Positions 1-12,013 of a DNA stretch of 64,000 bases are shown piece after piece. This stretch comes from Stenotrophomonas sp046736075 (GTDB lineage: Bacteria > Pseudomonadota > Gammaproteobacteria > Xanthomonadales > Xanthomonadaceae): contig NZ_CP177163.1 of assembly GCF_046736075.1 (NCBI RefSeq), positions 2,232,001-2,296,000 on the forward strand, given 5' to 3'. Numbering within the stretch: the first letter of the stretch is position 1; the number at the start of each line of letters is the position of its first letter. The translations under genes were made by a program, and so were the position numbers. The notes beneath the pieces were generated by a model. It did not search any database and was not told the DNA's origin. It saw only the letters and a list, made by a program, of their open reading frames with translations.

Positions 1-2103
<2,103 letters not shown>

Positions 2104-2333
2104 ATATAACCGCAAGTTGCCTTGGGTTATATATATGACCTGGGGGTACAAAGCCCAGATACGAAATATAACGACTCAATTAATAAGAAGACATTTAAGT
2201 CTTCCGCCTTAGCCTCACGACACGTCAAGATAGATATCTCAAACGCTCGCTACGTCACAAGTTTTAAAAGAACACGTACCAGCCACAATGCTGATGCGTA
2301 ATAAATTCTTTGTATGCGCTGATCATTCAGAGT

Positions 2334-2410
<77 letters not shown>

Positions 2411-2458
2411 AATGTCCGTTCAGCTCATTGCCGTTTGCGCTGATAAAGGCGCAACGTG

Positions 2459-2534
2459 TGGTGGAGCCTGTCGGGATCGAACCGACGACCCCCTGCTTGC
2501 AAAGCAGGTGCTCTCCCAGCTGAGCTAAGGCCCC
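2459..2534 (-). tRNA. alaT: tRNA-Ala (TGC anticodon)
   Basis: The complement starts GGGGCCTTAGCTCAGCTGGG, carries the TGC anticodon at 2499-2501, a GGTTCGATCC T-loop and an encoded CCA (2459-2461). It lies between 16S and tRNA-Ile in the rRNA spacer. The order on the minus strand is 16S, tRNA-Ala, tRNA-Ile, 23S; this Ala-first order is typical of Xanthomonadaceae, while enterics have Ile first. Confidence 0.97.
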
Positions 2535-2628
2535 ATATACGGGACTTTTCAAACCGGCCTGGCCGATTTGAAACTCTGAATGCAGGTACTTTGTGAAGAC
2601 GCCCGACAGGACGATGTTGCCTTTGCTC

Positions 2629-4174
<1,546 letters not shown>

Positions 4175-4334
4175 TAAAAACGTATAGTCCGAGGACTAAA
4201 AATTTAAAGCTGCAGATGCTTGACCGCTGGCAACGTTTCGCTTGCTTTAAAACAATTGATATGTTGCTTGATCAAACGTCTGCAAGATGGACAATCATCC
4301 TTCCTGCAGGCGCCTTCACAAGATACCTGCGCAT

Positions 4335-4347
4335 ACTGTCAAAGAAC
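4335..4347 (-). promoter_or_regulatory. boxA-like antitermination site in the rrn leader
   Basis: The complement reads GTTCTTTGACAGT, resembling the boxA element (TGYTCTTTAACA) found upstream of 16S genes, where NusB/S10 bind nascent rRNA leader for antitermination. It lies about 160 nt upstream of 16S and about 65 nt downstream of the proximal promoter, the expected place. The assignment rests on motif and position only. Confidence 0.55.
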
Positions 4348-4410
4348 TTTGGAGTCGGCCTCAGCGCCTTCCTCCGTGTGCAGCGACGTTTCCGTCGTTG
4401 CGAGCCGCCC

Positions 4411-4438
4411 ATTATAACCGGCTTTTCCGCTTCGTCAA
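4411..4438 (-). promoter_or_regulatory. rrn promoter P2 (proximal), sigma70 type
   Basis: On the minus strand: -35 TTGACG (4433-4438), a 16-nt spacer and a perfect -10 TATAAT (4411-4416). The bases after the -10 are GC-rich (GGGCGGC), a discriminator typical of stringently controlled rRNA promoters. It drives the 16S-tRNA-23S operon and lies in one copy of a duplicated ~65-bp segment. Confidence 0.8.
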
Positions 4439-4532
4439 CACCTTTTTTCAAGGCCGTCTCACCGAAGTGGACGTTGTTGCCGATGCTGCTTCGTCGTTGG
4501 CCCCGAGAGGCTTTCGTCGTTGCGAGCCGCCT

Positions 4533-4560
4533 ATTATGTCAGGCTTTTCGTTTCCGTCAA
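4533..4560 (-). promoter_or_regulatory. rrn promoter P1 (distal), sigma70 type
   Basis: On the minus strand: -35 TTGACG (4555-4560), a 16-nt spacer and -10 CATAAT (4533-4538), followed by the same GGCGGCTCGCAACGACG segment as the proximal promoter. It is the second copy of the duplicated promoter cassette, 122 bp upstream of P2. Tandem promoters are usual for rRNA operons. Confidence 0.75.
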
Positions 4561-4722
4561 CACCTTCTTTCGAGGGATGTTGCCGCCGCTTTGGTTGGGT
4601 GTTCACCGGGGTGAAGACCGCGTCGCAGCGAGGGAGCGAATACTAAAGACTTCTGAAAATTCGTCAAGGCTTTTGTTCGATCTTTTTCATCATTGCGTCA
4701 TCGTTGCGTGCTGCCGCGCATC

Positions 4723-4761
4723 GCCATCGGCAGCACGCGCGTTGCGCGTGCTGCCGATGGC
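4723..4761. repeat. Perfect 18-bp inverted repeat between rrn and benE
   Basis: GCCATCGGCAGCACGCGC (4723-4740), a GTT loop, then its exact reverse complement (4744-4761). There is no T-run, so it does not look like a simple intrinsic terminator. It lies in the divergent gap between the rRNA promoters and the benE-like gene and could be a REP-type element or a transcript-stabilising hairpin. The rest of the gap (4175-4800) holds the rRNA promoters and leader; no gene is seen in it. Confidence 0.7.
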
Positions 4762-4800
4762 TTGCTAACAATGCATGTCTTGTCGTCAGGGATGCATGCG

Positions 4801-5991
4801 ATGTCGTCGGTGGGAAGAGGTTCGTTGTTGCGTGATGTGTCGCTGCCTGCGGTGATGGCCGGCTTCATTACCGTACTGGTCGGCTTCGCCAGTTCGGCGG
4901 TGATCGTGTTCCAGGCCGCACAGGCGGTCGGTGCATCGCAGGCGCAGATCGCCTCGTGGATGTGGGCACTTGGCCTGGGCATGGGCGTGACCTGCATTGG
5001 CTTGTCACTGCGCTATCGGATGCCGGTGGTAACGGCCTGGTCGACACCGGGCGCTGCGATGCTCGTGGTGGGTGCCGGTTCGGTGGGCTACAGCGATGCC
5101 ATCGGCGCCTTCGTTCTTGCCGCCCTGCTGGGAATGATCGCCGGCTTCTCCGGCCTGTTCGCCAAGGTGATGCGACGGGTGCCGATGGCATTGGCCTCCG
5201 GCATGCTTGCCGGCGTGCTGCTGCGCTTTGGCCTGGATGTATTCGTCTCGATGGGCACGCAGCTGGGCATGGCGCTGGCGATGTTCGCGACGTGGTTGGT
5301 CGGTCGCCGGCTGTTCGCGCGCTATGCGGTGATTGCCACGTTGCTGGTGGGCATCGCGATCGCCGCCCTGCAGGGACTGCTGCATGTGGAACAGGTTCAC
5401 CTGGAACTGGCTGCCCCGGTGTTCACCCTGCCGACCCTGTCATGGTCGGCGGTGTTCGGCATCGCGCTGCCCCTGTTCGTGGTGACGATGGCCTCGCAGA
5501 ACATTCCCGGCGTGGCCGTCATCCGCGCATCCGGCTACGACACGCCAATCTCGCCGGTGATCGGCTGGATCGGGGTGGTGAACACGCTGCTGGCGCCCTT
5601 CGGTGCCTATGGACTCAACCTGGCGGCCATCACGGCGGCGATCTGCATGGGCCGCGAGGCGCATGAGGACCCGGCGCGCCGCTACACGGCGGCGGTGGCG
5701 GCCGGTGTCTTCTATATGGTGATCGGTCTGTTCGGGGCGACGGTGGCGGCGGTGTTCGCCGCCTTCCCGCGCGAACTGGTGGCCTGCGTGGCCGGTATCG
5801 CGCTGTTCGGCACGATTGCCAACAGCCTGGCCGGTGCTCTGCGCGAGGAGGCCGACCGCGAGGCGGCGCTGGTTACCTTCCTGGTGACCGCCTCGGGGGT
5901 GTCGCTGGCCGGGATCGGCTCGGCGTTCTGGGGACTGGTGGCCGGCGGCATCTGCCTGGCCGTGCTGCGCCCGCGGGCGGCGGTGCGGTGA
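4801..5991 (+). CDS. benE: BenE family benzoate/H+ symporter-like transporter
   Basis: A hydrophobic inner-membrane protein of 396 aa when read from the ATG at 4801, close to the ~390 aa of E. coli YdcO/BenE. About 12 membrane segments are visible, with the BenE-type N-terminus (LPAVMAGFITVLVGFASSA) and an ITAAICMGREAHEDP segment. The family imports benzoate or related aromatic acids with protons. The frame stays open upstream with ATGs at 4771 and 4792; 4801 is preferred for an AGGG about 10 nt upstream and for family length. No ben or cat catabolic genes are adjacent, so the real substrate is unknown. The gene converges on the transglycosylase gene. Confidence 0.85.
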   Translation: MSSVGRGSLLRDVSLPAVMAGFITVLVGFASSAVIVFQAAQAVGASQAQIASWMWALGLGMGVTCIGLSLRYRMPVVTAWSTPGAAMLVVGAGSVGYSDAIGAFVLAALLGMIAGFSGLFAKVMRRVPMALASGMLAGVLLRFGLDVFVSMGTQLGMALAMFATWLVGRRLFARYAVIATLLVGIAIAALQGLLHVEQVHLELAAPVFTLPTLSWSAVFGIALPLFVVTMASQNIPGVAVIRASGYDTPISPVIGWIGVVNTLLAPFGAYGLNLAAITAAICMGREAHEDPARRYTAAVAAGVFYMVIGLFGATVAAVFAAFPRELVACVAGIALFGTIANSLAGALREEADREAALVTFLVTASGVSLAGIGSAFWGLVAGGICLAVLRPRAAVR

Positions 5992-6045
5992 GGCGGCAGG
6001 CCGGGGGGCAGCGCGCGGTGGGCGCCCTGCCCTGCCCGGCGCTGC

Positions 6046-8226
6046 TCAGAGCGGGCTCACCCGGAAGGTCTGCACCAGGGTGTGGGTGGCGCCTGCGGCA
6101 AGGGTGACCACGTCCGGCCCGGCGTTGGCCGCTTCCAGGCAGACGTAGTTGCGCCAGCCGGCGCCCACGTCGGCCATCTTGGCGGCTCCCGCTTCGCCCG
6201 GGTTCCAGGCCACCAGCGAGCGGCTGCCCGCGGTAGTGATCTCGATGCGGCGCTTGAAGCCGGGGTCATTCAATACATAGCGGCCACCCGCGTCGGTATA
6301 GATGCGGTCGCTGCGGCCGGGGTCACGCGGGTCGCGCAGGCTCCAGGCACCCTGCTGGGCGTGGGCGGTGGCGTAGTTCTCGAACTTGTCCAGGTAGGAC
6401 AGCCCGTCCAGGCCGTCCACGCTGACCTGGGTGGCATCGCTGACCTGGAAGTAGTTGTGCAGGGCCTGGGTGAAGCTCACCGGCTGGGTACCGGTGTTTT
6501 CAGTGACCAGGCGCTGTTCGAGGGTGCGACCGATCCGCAGTTCCATGCGCAGGCGCAGCGCCAGGTTGTCCAGGGCCGGGGGCGCCAGACTGAGCACCAT
6601 CGTGCCGTCGGCGTCGCGCCGGGCCTGCTGCAGGGTCCACGGGACGTTGCGCACGAACCCGTGCGAGGGCACATCGGTGCCCTGCCCCTGGCGGCCGAAG
6701 TACGGCCAGCACACCGGGGTGCCGCCGCGGATCGGGGTCGGCAGCGGCTGCGCGCTGGGCGACAGCCACATCACGTCCTTGCCGCCCTTGGGAACGTAGG
6801 ACAGCAGCTGCCCGCCGAAGACAGCGATGGCGGCGGTGGCAAAGGGCGTTTCCACCTTCCACGCCATGAAGCCCTGCACCTGCCCGAGGCTGAGGCCCTG
6901 GACCTTGGGCAGGGCAGCGCCGGGGGCGGCCGGCGACTGCACGTAACGGGCATGGTTGGAGGGCAGCGAAAACACGGTGGACGTGGGCATGGGGACGGAT
7001 GGCATCGGAGATGAGGGAGGGGCGCCACGCAGGGCGGTGAGAATGCGCTGGCCGGCGCGGCCGTCGGGCTCGGACCAGCCCAGGCGTTGCTGCTCGGCCT
7101 GGATGGCGCGGCGGGTGGCGGTGCCGATCATGCCATCGGCGGCACCGATGGCGTGGCCACGCGCGAGCAGCAGGGTCTGCAGTTCCCGACGTTCGGTGCG
7201 GCCGAGGCCGGGATCGTCGGTGGGCCAGGCGGCGACGATGCCCGGGGCACCGCGCAGGCGGTCGGACAGGGTGGCGATGGCCAGGGCATAGCTCTCTGCG
7301 GCGTTGTAGGCGTAGATCGCGTCGTAATTGCGGAACACCAGCCAGGCCGGCCCCTTGGCGCCGGTCGGCAGCAGCAGGGCGGCGTTGCTGTCGGCGGGCA
7401 GGCCGGCCGGGGCCAGCGCACCGCCGGCGACCGGCACGATGCCCAGCGCGCGCCAGTCGGCCAGCGGCTTGCGCTGGGTGCGCCCGGCCAGCGATGCGTT
7501 GAAGCCCGGCGGGAGTTTGACCTCCATGCCCCAGGGCTGGCCGGTCCGCCAGCCGGCCTTGGCCAGGTAGTTGGCGGTGGACGCCAGGGCATCGGGGATG
7601 CTGGCGACCAGATCCCGACGACCGTCGCCGTCACCGTCCACGGCGATCCGTGCGTAGGTGGACGGCATGAACTGGGTGTGCCCGAACGCGCCGGCCCAGG
7701 AGCCGGTCAGGCCCTCGGCCTGCAGGTCGCCGGCATCCAGCAGCTTCAGCAGGGCCAGCAGTTCGCCGCGGAAAAAGGGCTGGCGACGACCATTGCAGGA
7801 CAGCGTGGCCAGCGACTGCAGCAGCGGGCGCTTGCCGAACACACGGCCGTAGTCGCTCTCCACGCCCCACACCGCCACGATGGTGGCGGGATCGACGCCG
7901 TACTGCGCCGATACCCTGGCAAGCAGATCGCGGTGCAGGGACAGACGCGCACGACCGTCGTCCACACGCTGGGTGTCCACCAGCGCGGCGAGGTAGTCCC
8001 ACAAGGGGGTGGTGAACTCCGGCTGGGCATCCAGCAGCGGCAGCACGCTCAGGTCCGGGGTGAGACCGGCAGTGAGGCGGGTGAACCCGGCAGGGCTGAT
8101 GCCCTGCTTGAGCGCCTGCGGTTGCAGCGTGGCCAGGCAGCGGTCCAGGTCATCCTGCGGCGCGGCGGCAACCGAGGCGCTGGCCAGGCACAACGCGCCC
8201 AGCAGCCAGCCGGTGTAGGGCCTCAT
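6046..8226 (-). CDS. Lytic murein transglycosylase fused to a D-hexose-6-phosphate mutarotase-like domain
   Basis: A 726-aa protein with a signal peptide (residues 1-22, ending SVAAA). Residues ~25-315 are an MltB-type SLT_2 transglycosylase with catalytic Glu123 in AVWGVESDYGR and a GAFGHTQFMPSTYAR segment, which cleaves peptidoglycan to anhydro-muropeptides. Residues ~345-400 form a PG_binding_1 domain. After a Pro/Ser linker, residues ~435-722 form an aldose-epimerase-like domain of the YeaD/YMR099C group, with SHGFVRNVPW, LHNYFQV and VAWNPGE segments that carry the family His and Glu positions. YeaD relatives are cytosolic; here the domain would be exported. The frame is open without a break, so this is a true fusion. 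RBS AAGGA precedes the ATG. It lies 54 bp downstream of egtD on the same strand. Confidence 0.88.
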   Translation of the reverse strand: MRPYTGWLLGALCLASASVAAAPQDDLDRCLATLQPQALKQGISPAGFTRLTAGLTPDLSVLPLLDAQPEFTTPLWDYLAALVDTQRVDDGRARLSLHRDLLARVSAQYGVDPATIVAVWGVESDYGRVFGKRPLLQSLATLSCNGRRQPFFRGELLALLKLLDAGDLQAEGLTGSWAGAFGHTQFMPSTYARIAVDGDGDGRRDLVASIPDALASTANYLAKAGWRTGQPWGMEVKLPPGFNASLAGRTQRKPLADWRALGIVPVAGGALAPAGLPADSNAALLLPTGAKGPAWLVFRNYDAIYAYNAAESYALAIATLSDRLRGAPGIVAAWPTDDPGLGRTERRELQTLLLARGHAIGAADGMIGTATRRAIQAEQQRLGWSEPDGRAGQRILTALRGAPPSSPMPSVPMPTSTVFSLPSNHARYVQSPAAPGAALPKVQGLSLGQVQGFMAWKVETPFATAAIAVFGGQLLSYVPKGGKDVMWLSPSAQPLPTPIRGGTPVCWPYFGRQGQGTDVPSHGFVRNVPWTLQQARRDADGTMVLSLAPPALDNLALRLRMELRIGRTLEQRLVTENTGTQPVSFTQALHNYFQVSDATQVSVDGLDGLSYLDKFENYATAHAQQGAWSLRDPRDPGRSDRIYTDAGGRYVLNDPGFKRRIEITTAGSRSLVAWNPGEAGAAKMADVGAGWRNYVCLEAANAGPDVVTLAAGATHTLVQTFRVSPL

Positions 8227-8280
8227 TGGCGGAAATCCTTGCAGCCAAGTGGACCTGCATCATAGCGGCACGCGCGCGAT

Positions 8281-9255
8281 TCAGACCGGCTGCAGCAGGC
8301 GCAGACCGAATGCCGGCTCGAAGGCGTTCCATGCCGCGCCCACGCGCAGGCCAGCCTCGGCGACCAGCGCGGCGAACGACGCATCGGTGTACTTGTGGCT
8401 GTATTCGACCGTCATCGCCTCGCCGTCGGCGAAGTCGAAGGCGTGGCCGTCGACGTGCACGGTCTGGGCGCGGGTGCTGACCAGTTCGGTCTCGATGCGC
8501 AGCCGCGGCACGCTGTAGCGGGCGCGGTGCCGGAAGCCGTCGAGGTCGAAGTCGCTGCCGATCTCGCGGTTGAGGCGGCGCAGCAGGTTGAGGGTGAAGT
8601 CCGCGGTGACGCCCGCGGCATCGTTGTAGGCCGATTCGATCAGCACCGGGTCCTTGTGCAGGTCGATGCCGATCAGGGCCAGGCCATCGGCGCCCATTGT
8701 CTGGCGCATGGCGCGCAGCAGCGCCACGGCATCGGCGTGGGCGAAATTGCCCAGGGTGGAACCGGGGAAGAACAGCAGCCGACGGGCCGGCGTGCGCTGC
8801 GGCGCCGGCAACTGCACCGGGCGGGTGAAGTCGGCGCAGACCGGCAGCATCTCGATGTCCGGCAAGGCCTGGGCAAGCCGCGCGATGCTGGCCAGCAGCG
8901 CAGCACGCGAGATCTCGATCGGGGTATACGCAACCGGATCGGCGAGCGCGTGCAGCAGCAGTTCGGTCTTGCGGCCGCTGCCGCTGCCCAGTTCGACCAC
9001 ATGCAGGCGCGGGCCAACCACCTTGGCGATGTCGTGCGCGCAGTCCTGCAGCAGTTTCAGCTCGGTGCGGGTCGGGTAGTACTCGGGCTGGTGGGTGATC
9101 TGTTCGAACAGGGCCGAGCCGCGCGCGTCGTAGAAGTACTTGGACGGCAGCTGGCGCGGCCGCGACGAGAGACCCTGCACGATATCGGCGGTGATGCGGG
9201 CGCGGTCGGGCTGCAGGTCGGTAAGCGCGTCGAGCGCGTCGCTGACCGTGCTCAT
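8281..9255 (-). CDS. egtD: L-histidine N-alpha-methyltransferase EgtD
   Basis: A SAM-dependent methyltransferase of 324 aa, the usual EgtD length (~320). It trimethylates histidine to hercynine, the first step of ergothioneine synthesis. Family marks are KYFYDARGSALFEQI, the SAM-binding VVELGSGSGRKTELLL and LLFFPGSTLGNFAH. The ATG at 9255 overlaps the egtB stop (ATGA), so the two are translationally coupled in the order egtB-egtD. A longer upstream open frame exists only because it shadows egtB. Confidence 0.94.
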   Translation of the reverse strand: MSTVSDALDALTDLQPDRARITADIVQGLSSRPRQLPSKYFYDARGSALFEQITHQPEYYPTRTELKLLQDCAHDIAKVVGPRLHVVELGSGSGRKTELLLHALADPVAYTPIEISRAALLASIARLAQALPDIEMLPVCADFTRPVQLPAPQRTPARRLLFFPGSTLGNFAHADAVALLRAMRQTMGADGLALIGIDLHKDPVLIESAYNDAAGVTADFTLNLLRRLNREIGSDFDLDGFRHRARYSVPRLRIETELVSTRAQTVHVDGHAFDFADGEAMTVEYSHKYTDASFAALVAEAGLRVGAAWNAFEPAFGLRLLQPV

Positions 9256-10535
9256 GCGCCGTCCCTGGCCAGGCGGAGGCCGGCGAACTGCCAGCGCGCG
9301 GCGGGGGCGAAGAAGTTGCGGTAGCTGGCACGGACGTGTCCGGCCGGTGTGGCGCAGCTGCCGCCGCGCAGGATCCATTGACCGTTCATGAATTTGCCGT
9401 TGTATTCGCCGAGATGGCCGGCGAAGGGGCGGAAGCCGGGATAGGCGCCGTACGCGCTGCTGGTCCACTCCCAGACGTCGCCGAACAGCTGCAGCAGGGG
9501 TGCATCGCTGCCGCCGACAGGATGCAGGCGATCGGCGTCCGCAAAATGACCGTCCACCGGCTGGCCGGCAGCGGCGGCCTCCCACTCGAACTCGGTGGGC
9601 AGGCGCACGCCCCGCCAGCGCGCGTAGGCGTCGGCCTCGTAGTAGCTGAGGTGGCAGACCGGTGCGTGCGGGTCCAGTGCGCGCCAGCCGCCGAGGGTGA
9701 ACTCGCGTTGCAGGGCGTCGTCCCAGTACAGCGGATGCTGCCACTGTTCTGCCTGGCACAGCGCCCAGCCCTCGCTCATCCAATGCCCCGGCTCGCGATA
9801 ACCACCGGCCGCGACGAACTGGCGGTACTCGCCATTGCTGACCGGCCGGTTGGCCAGCGCATGGGCCGGCACCAGCACACGGTGTACGGGCGATTCATTG
9901 TCGTAGGCGAACGCGGCGTGGGCGGGCCATGCCGGTGCGCCGATCTCCACGATCTGCTCGGGACTCTCCTGCCAGCGCAGCGGCACGGCGGTGCTGGCGG
10001 GACAGTCGAGATCGTCGCGGTACGCCGGCTGCAGCGGATTGCACCACAGCGCATGCTTGATGTCGGTCAGCAGCAGCTCCTGGTGCTGCTGTTCGTGCTG
10101 CAGGCCGAGCAGCAGCTGATGGCGCGCGGTGACATCGAGCGCGCCGGCCTGCAGCAGGGCGATCACCTGCTGGTCGACCTTGGCGCGGTACTGCAGCACC
10201 TCCGCCAGCGACGGGCGCGAGAGCAGGCCGCGCTGCGGGCGCGCGTGTGCCGGTCCGATGCTCTGGTAGTAACTGTTGAACAGGTAGTGCCAGTCGGCAT
10301 TGAACGGTGCGTGGCCGGCCTGGGTGGCCAGTACGAAGCGCTCGAAGAACCAGGTGGTATGGGCCAGATGCCATTTGGCCGGACTGGCATCCGGCATGCT
10401 CTGCACCATCGCGTCTTCGGCGCTGAGCGGTGCGGCCAGCGCGATGCTGCGGGCGCGGATGCCGGCATAGCGGGCGGCCAGTGCAGCGGCCAACGGGTCC
10501 GTGGTCGGCGGCGGTGGGGCGACGGCGGTATTCAT
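9252..10535 (-). CDS. egtB: Hercynine oxygenase / sulfoxide synthase EgtB
   Basis: A 427-aa protein with an N-terminal DinB-like four-helix domain and a C-terminal formylglycine-generating-enzyme-type domain (CHLSYYEADAYARWRGVRLP, LFGDVWEWTSSAYG, WILRGGSCATP). The three iron ligands expected for EgtB are seen at His56 (KWHLAHTTWFFERF) and His147/His151 (QHEQQHQELL). It links hercynine to a thiol donor using O2. It starts the egtB-egtD operon. No egtA, egtC or egtE is nearby, which fits a Cys-using short pathway or genes elsewhere. The gene diverges from the diguanylate cyclase. Confidence 0.94.
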   Translation of the reverse strand: MNTAVAPPPPTTDPLAAALAARYAGIRARSIALAAPLSAEDAMVQSMPDASPAKWHLAHTTWFFERFVLATQAGHAPFNADWHYLFNSYYQSIGPAHARPQRGLLSRPSLAEVLQYRAKVDQQVIALLQAGALDVTARHQLLLGLQHEQQHQELLLTDIKHALWCNPLQPAYRDDLDCPASTAVPLRWQESPEQIVEIGAPAWPAHAAFAYDNESPVHRVLVPAHALANRPVSNGEYRQFVAAGGYREPGHWMSEGWALCQAEQWQHPLYWDDALQREFTLGGWRALDPHAPVCHLSYYEADAYARWRGVRLPTEFEWEAAAAGQPVDGHFADADRLHPVGGSDAPLLQLFGDVWEWTSSAYGAYPGFRPFAGHLGEYNGKFMNGQWILRGGSCATPAGHVRASYRNFFAPAARWQFAGLRLARDGA

Positions 10536-10693
10536 CGCGATCAGGATCGACCAGCACGGGTGAGCGCAACGTCATGGCAAGGCTCACACCGCGTTACGCA
10601 TCTCAAGTTGAATGCGCGCCGGCCGCTACCGGGAGGACCATCGCCTGTGTGGTCCGGTTTGCACGATGCAGCCACGGCGCGCGGGCCCGCTCT

Positions 10694-12013
10694 GTGGAAC
10701 CGTCCTTGCGGAATCACCTGCTACGCCAGCCCAGCCACTATCTGTTCGTACTGCCCGCCGTACTCGCCGGGCTGGTGCTGTGGTCGGCGACCCCGGCGCA
10801 GGAGGTCGGCAGCCCGGTGCACCGCCTGCTGCCCCTGCTGCTGACCTGCCTCGGCGTGGGCCTGGCCCTGATCTACAACCGCGTGCGGGCGTTGTGCCTG
10901 CTGCTGGCGATCGCGCTGGCGTTCGCGTTGCTGCATGGGCTGGTGGCCGGTTTCCTGCGCGATGGCGTGGTGTCCGCCAGCACGCCGCTGACGTTCCATG
11001 CGGTTGCGCTGTGGTTGCCCGTGCTGTTCCTGGTACACGGGCTATGGCCCGAACGCGGACGCCTGCGCCAGGACCTGCTGCTGCGCGCGGTGCTGAGCGG
11101 CGTGGCGTTGGGCGTGTTCGCGCTGCTGGCCGCGCAGGGGCCGCAGGGCATGCACGATCTGCTGTCCAACCGCCATTGGGCGTGGCTGCCGACCGGTTGG
11201 AGCCGGCTGGCGCAATGGCCGACGGTGGCCTTCGTGGTCGCCACGCTCGCGTTGACGGTGCAGGCCGTGCGCCAGCCGCGCGCCCTGCATACGGCGATGC
11301 TGCTGGCACTGCTGGCGGTGTGGGCAATGCTGCCGCGCATCTTCCTGTCGCCGGCCCTGTTGCCCGCACTGACCAGCGTGGCGCTGCTGGCGCTGATATC
11401 GGCGATGGTGCAGGAATCGTTCCACATGGCCTTCCGCGATGAGCTGACCGGCCTGCCCGGCCGACGGGCGCTGAACGAGTGCCTGCAGCGCGTGGGGGCC
11501 ACCTATACGATCGCGATGGTCGACGTGGACCACTTCAAACGCTTCAACGATACCCACGGCCATGACATCGGCGACGACGTGCTGCGGCTGGTGGCGGCGC
11601 GGCTGGCCGGGGTGGGCGGCGGCGGACGGGCCTTCCGCTACGGCGGCGAGGAATTCGCGCTGGTGTTCCTGGACCGCCCGGCGCCGGCCTGTGTGGCGGC
11701 GGTGGAGGCGATCCGGGCAACGGTGGAGGAGGCCCGCATGACGCTGCGTGATCGCGCGGCGCGGGCCAGCGACGATGCGGTGGGCCGCCTGCAGCGCGGG
11801 CGCGGCGGTGGCGGCGAGGTGGTGCAGGTGACGGTCAGCATCGGCGTGGCCGACAGCCGCGTCGGCGACAGCCCGCAGGCAGTGATCAAGGCGGCGGACC
11901 AGGCGCTGTATGCCGCCAAGGACGCCGGCCGCAACTGCGTGCGCGCCCACGGCCAGCAGCGGCCGGTGGCGGTACGCAGCAGCGAGGCGGCTCAGGGCAG
12001 CGCGTCGAGATAG
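10694..12013 (+). CDS. Membrane diguanylate cyclase (GGDEF domain)
   Basis: N-terminal half: about seven hydrophobic segments (10740-11410) forming an unnamed membrane sensor. C-terminal half: a GGDEF domain with DELTGLPGRRALNECL, VDVDHFKRFNDTHGHDIGD and the active-site RYGGEEF (GGEEF about residues 317-321), so cyclic-di-GMP synthesis is expected. No RxxD inhibitory site precedes GGEEF, so product inhibition may be lost. The start is uncertain: GTG at 10694 is given; a TTG at 10706 and an ATG at 10574 are in frame, and none has a clear ribosome site. The 3' end overlaps the convergent ychJ-like gene by 22 nt. Confidence 0.85.
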   Translation: MEPSLRNHLLRQPSHYLFVLPAVLAGLVLWSATPAQEVGSPVHRLLPLLLTCLGVGLALIYNRVRALCLLLAIALAFALLHGLVAGFLRDGVVSASTPLTFHAVALWLPVLFLVHGLWPERGRLRQDLLLRAVLSGVALGVFALLAAQGPQGMHDLLSNRHWAWLPTGWSRLAQWPTVAFVVATLALTVQAVRQPRALHTAMLLALLAVWAMLPRIFLSPALLPALTSVALLALISAMVQESFHMAFRDELTGLPGRRALNECLQRVGATYTIAMVDVDHFKRFNDTHGHDIGDDVLRLVAARLAGVGGGGRAFRYGGEEFALVFLDRPAPACVAAVEAIRATVEEARMTLRDRAARASDDAVGRLQRGRGGGGEVVQVTVSIGVADSRVGDSPQAVIKAADQALYAAKDAGRNCVRAHGQQRPVAVRSSEAAQGSASR

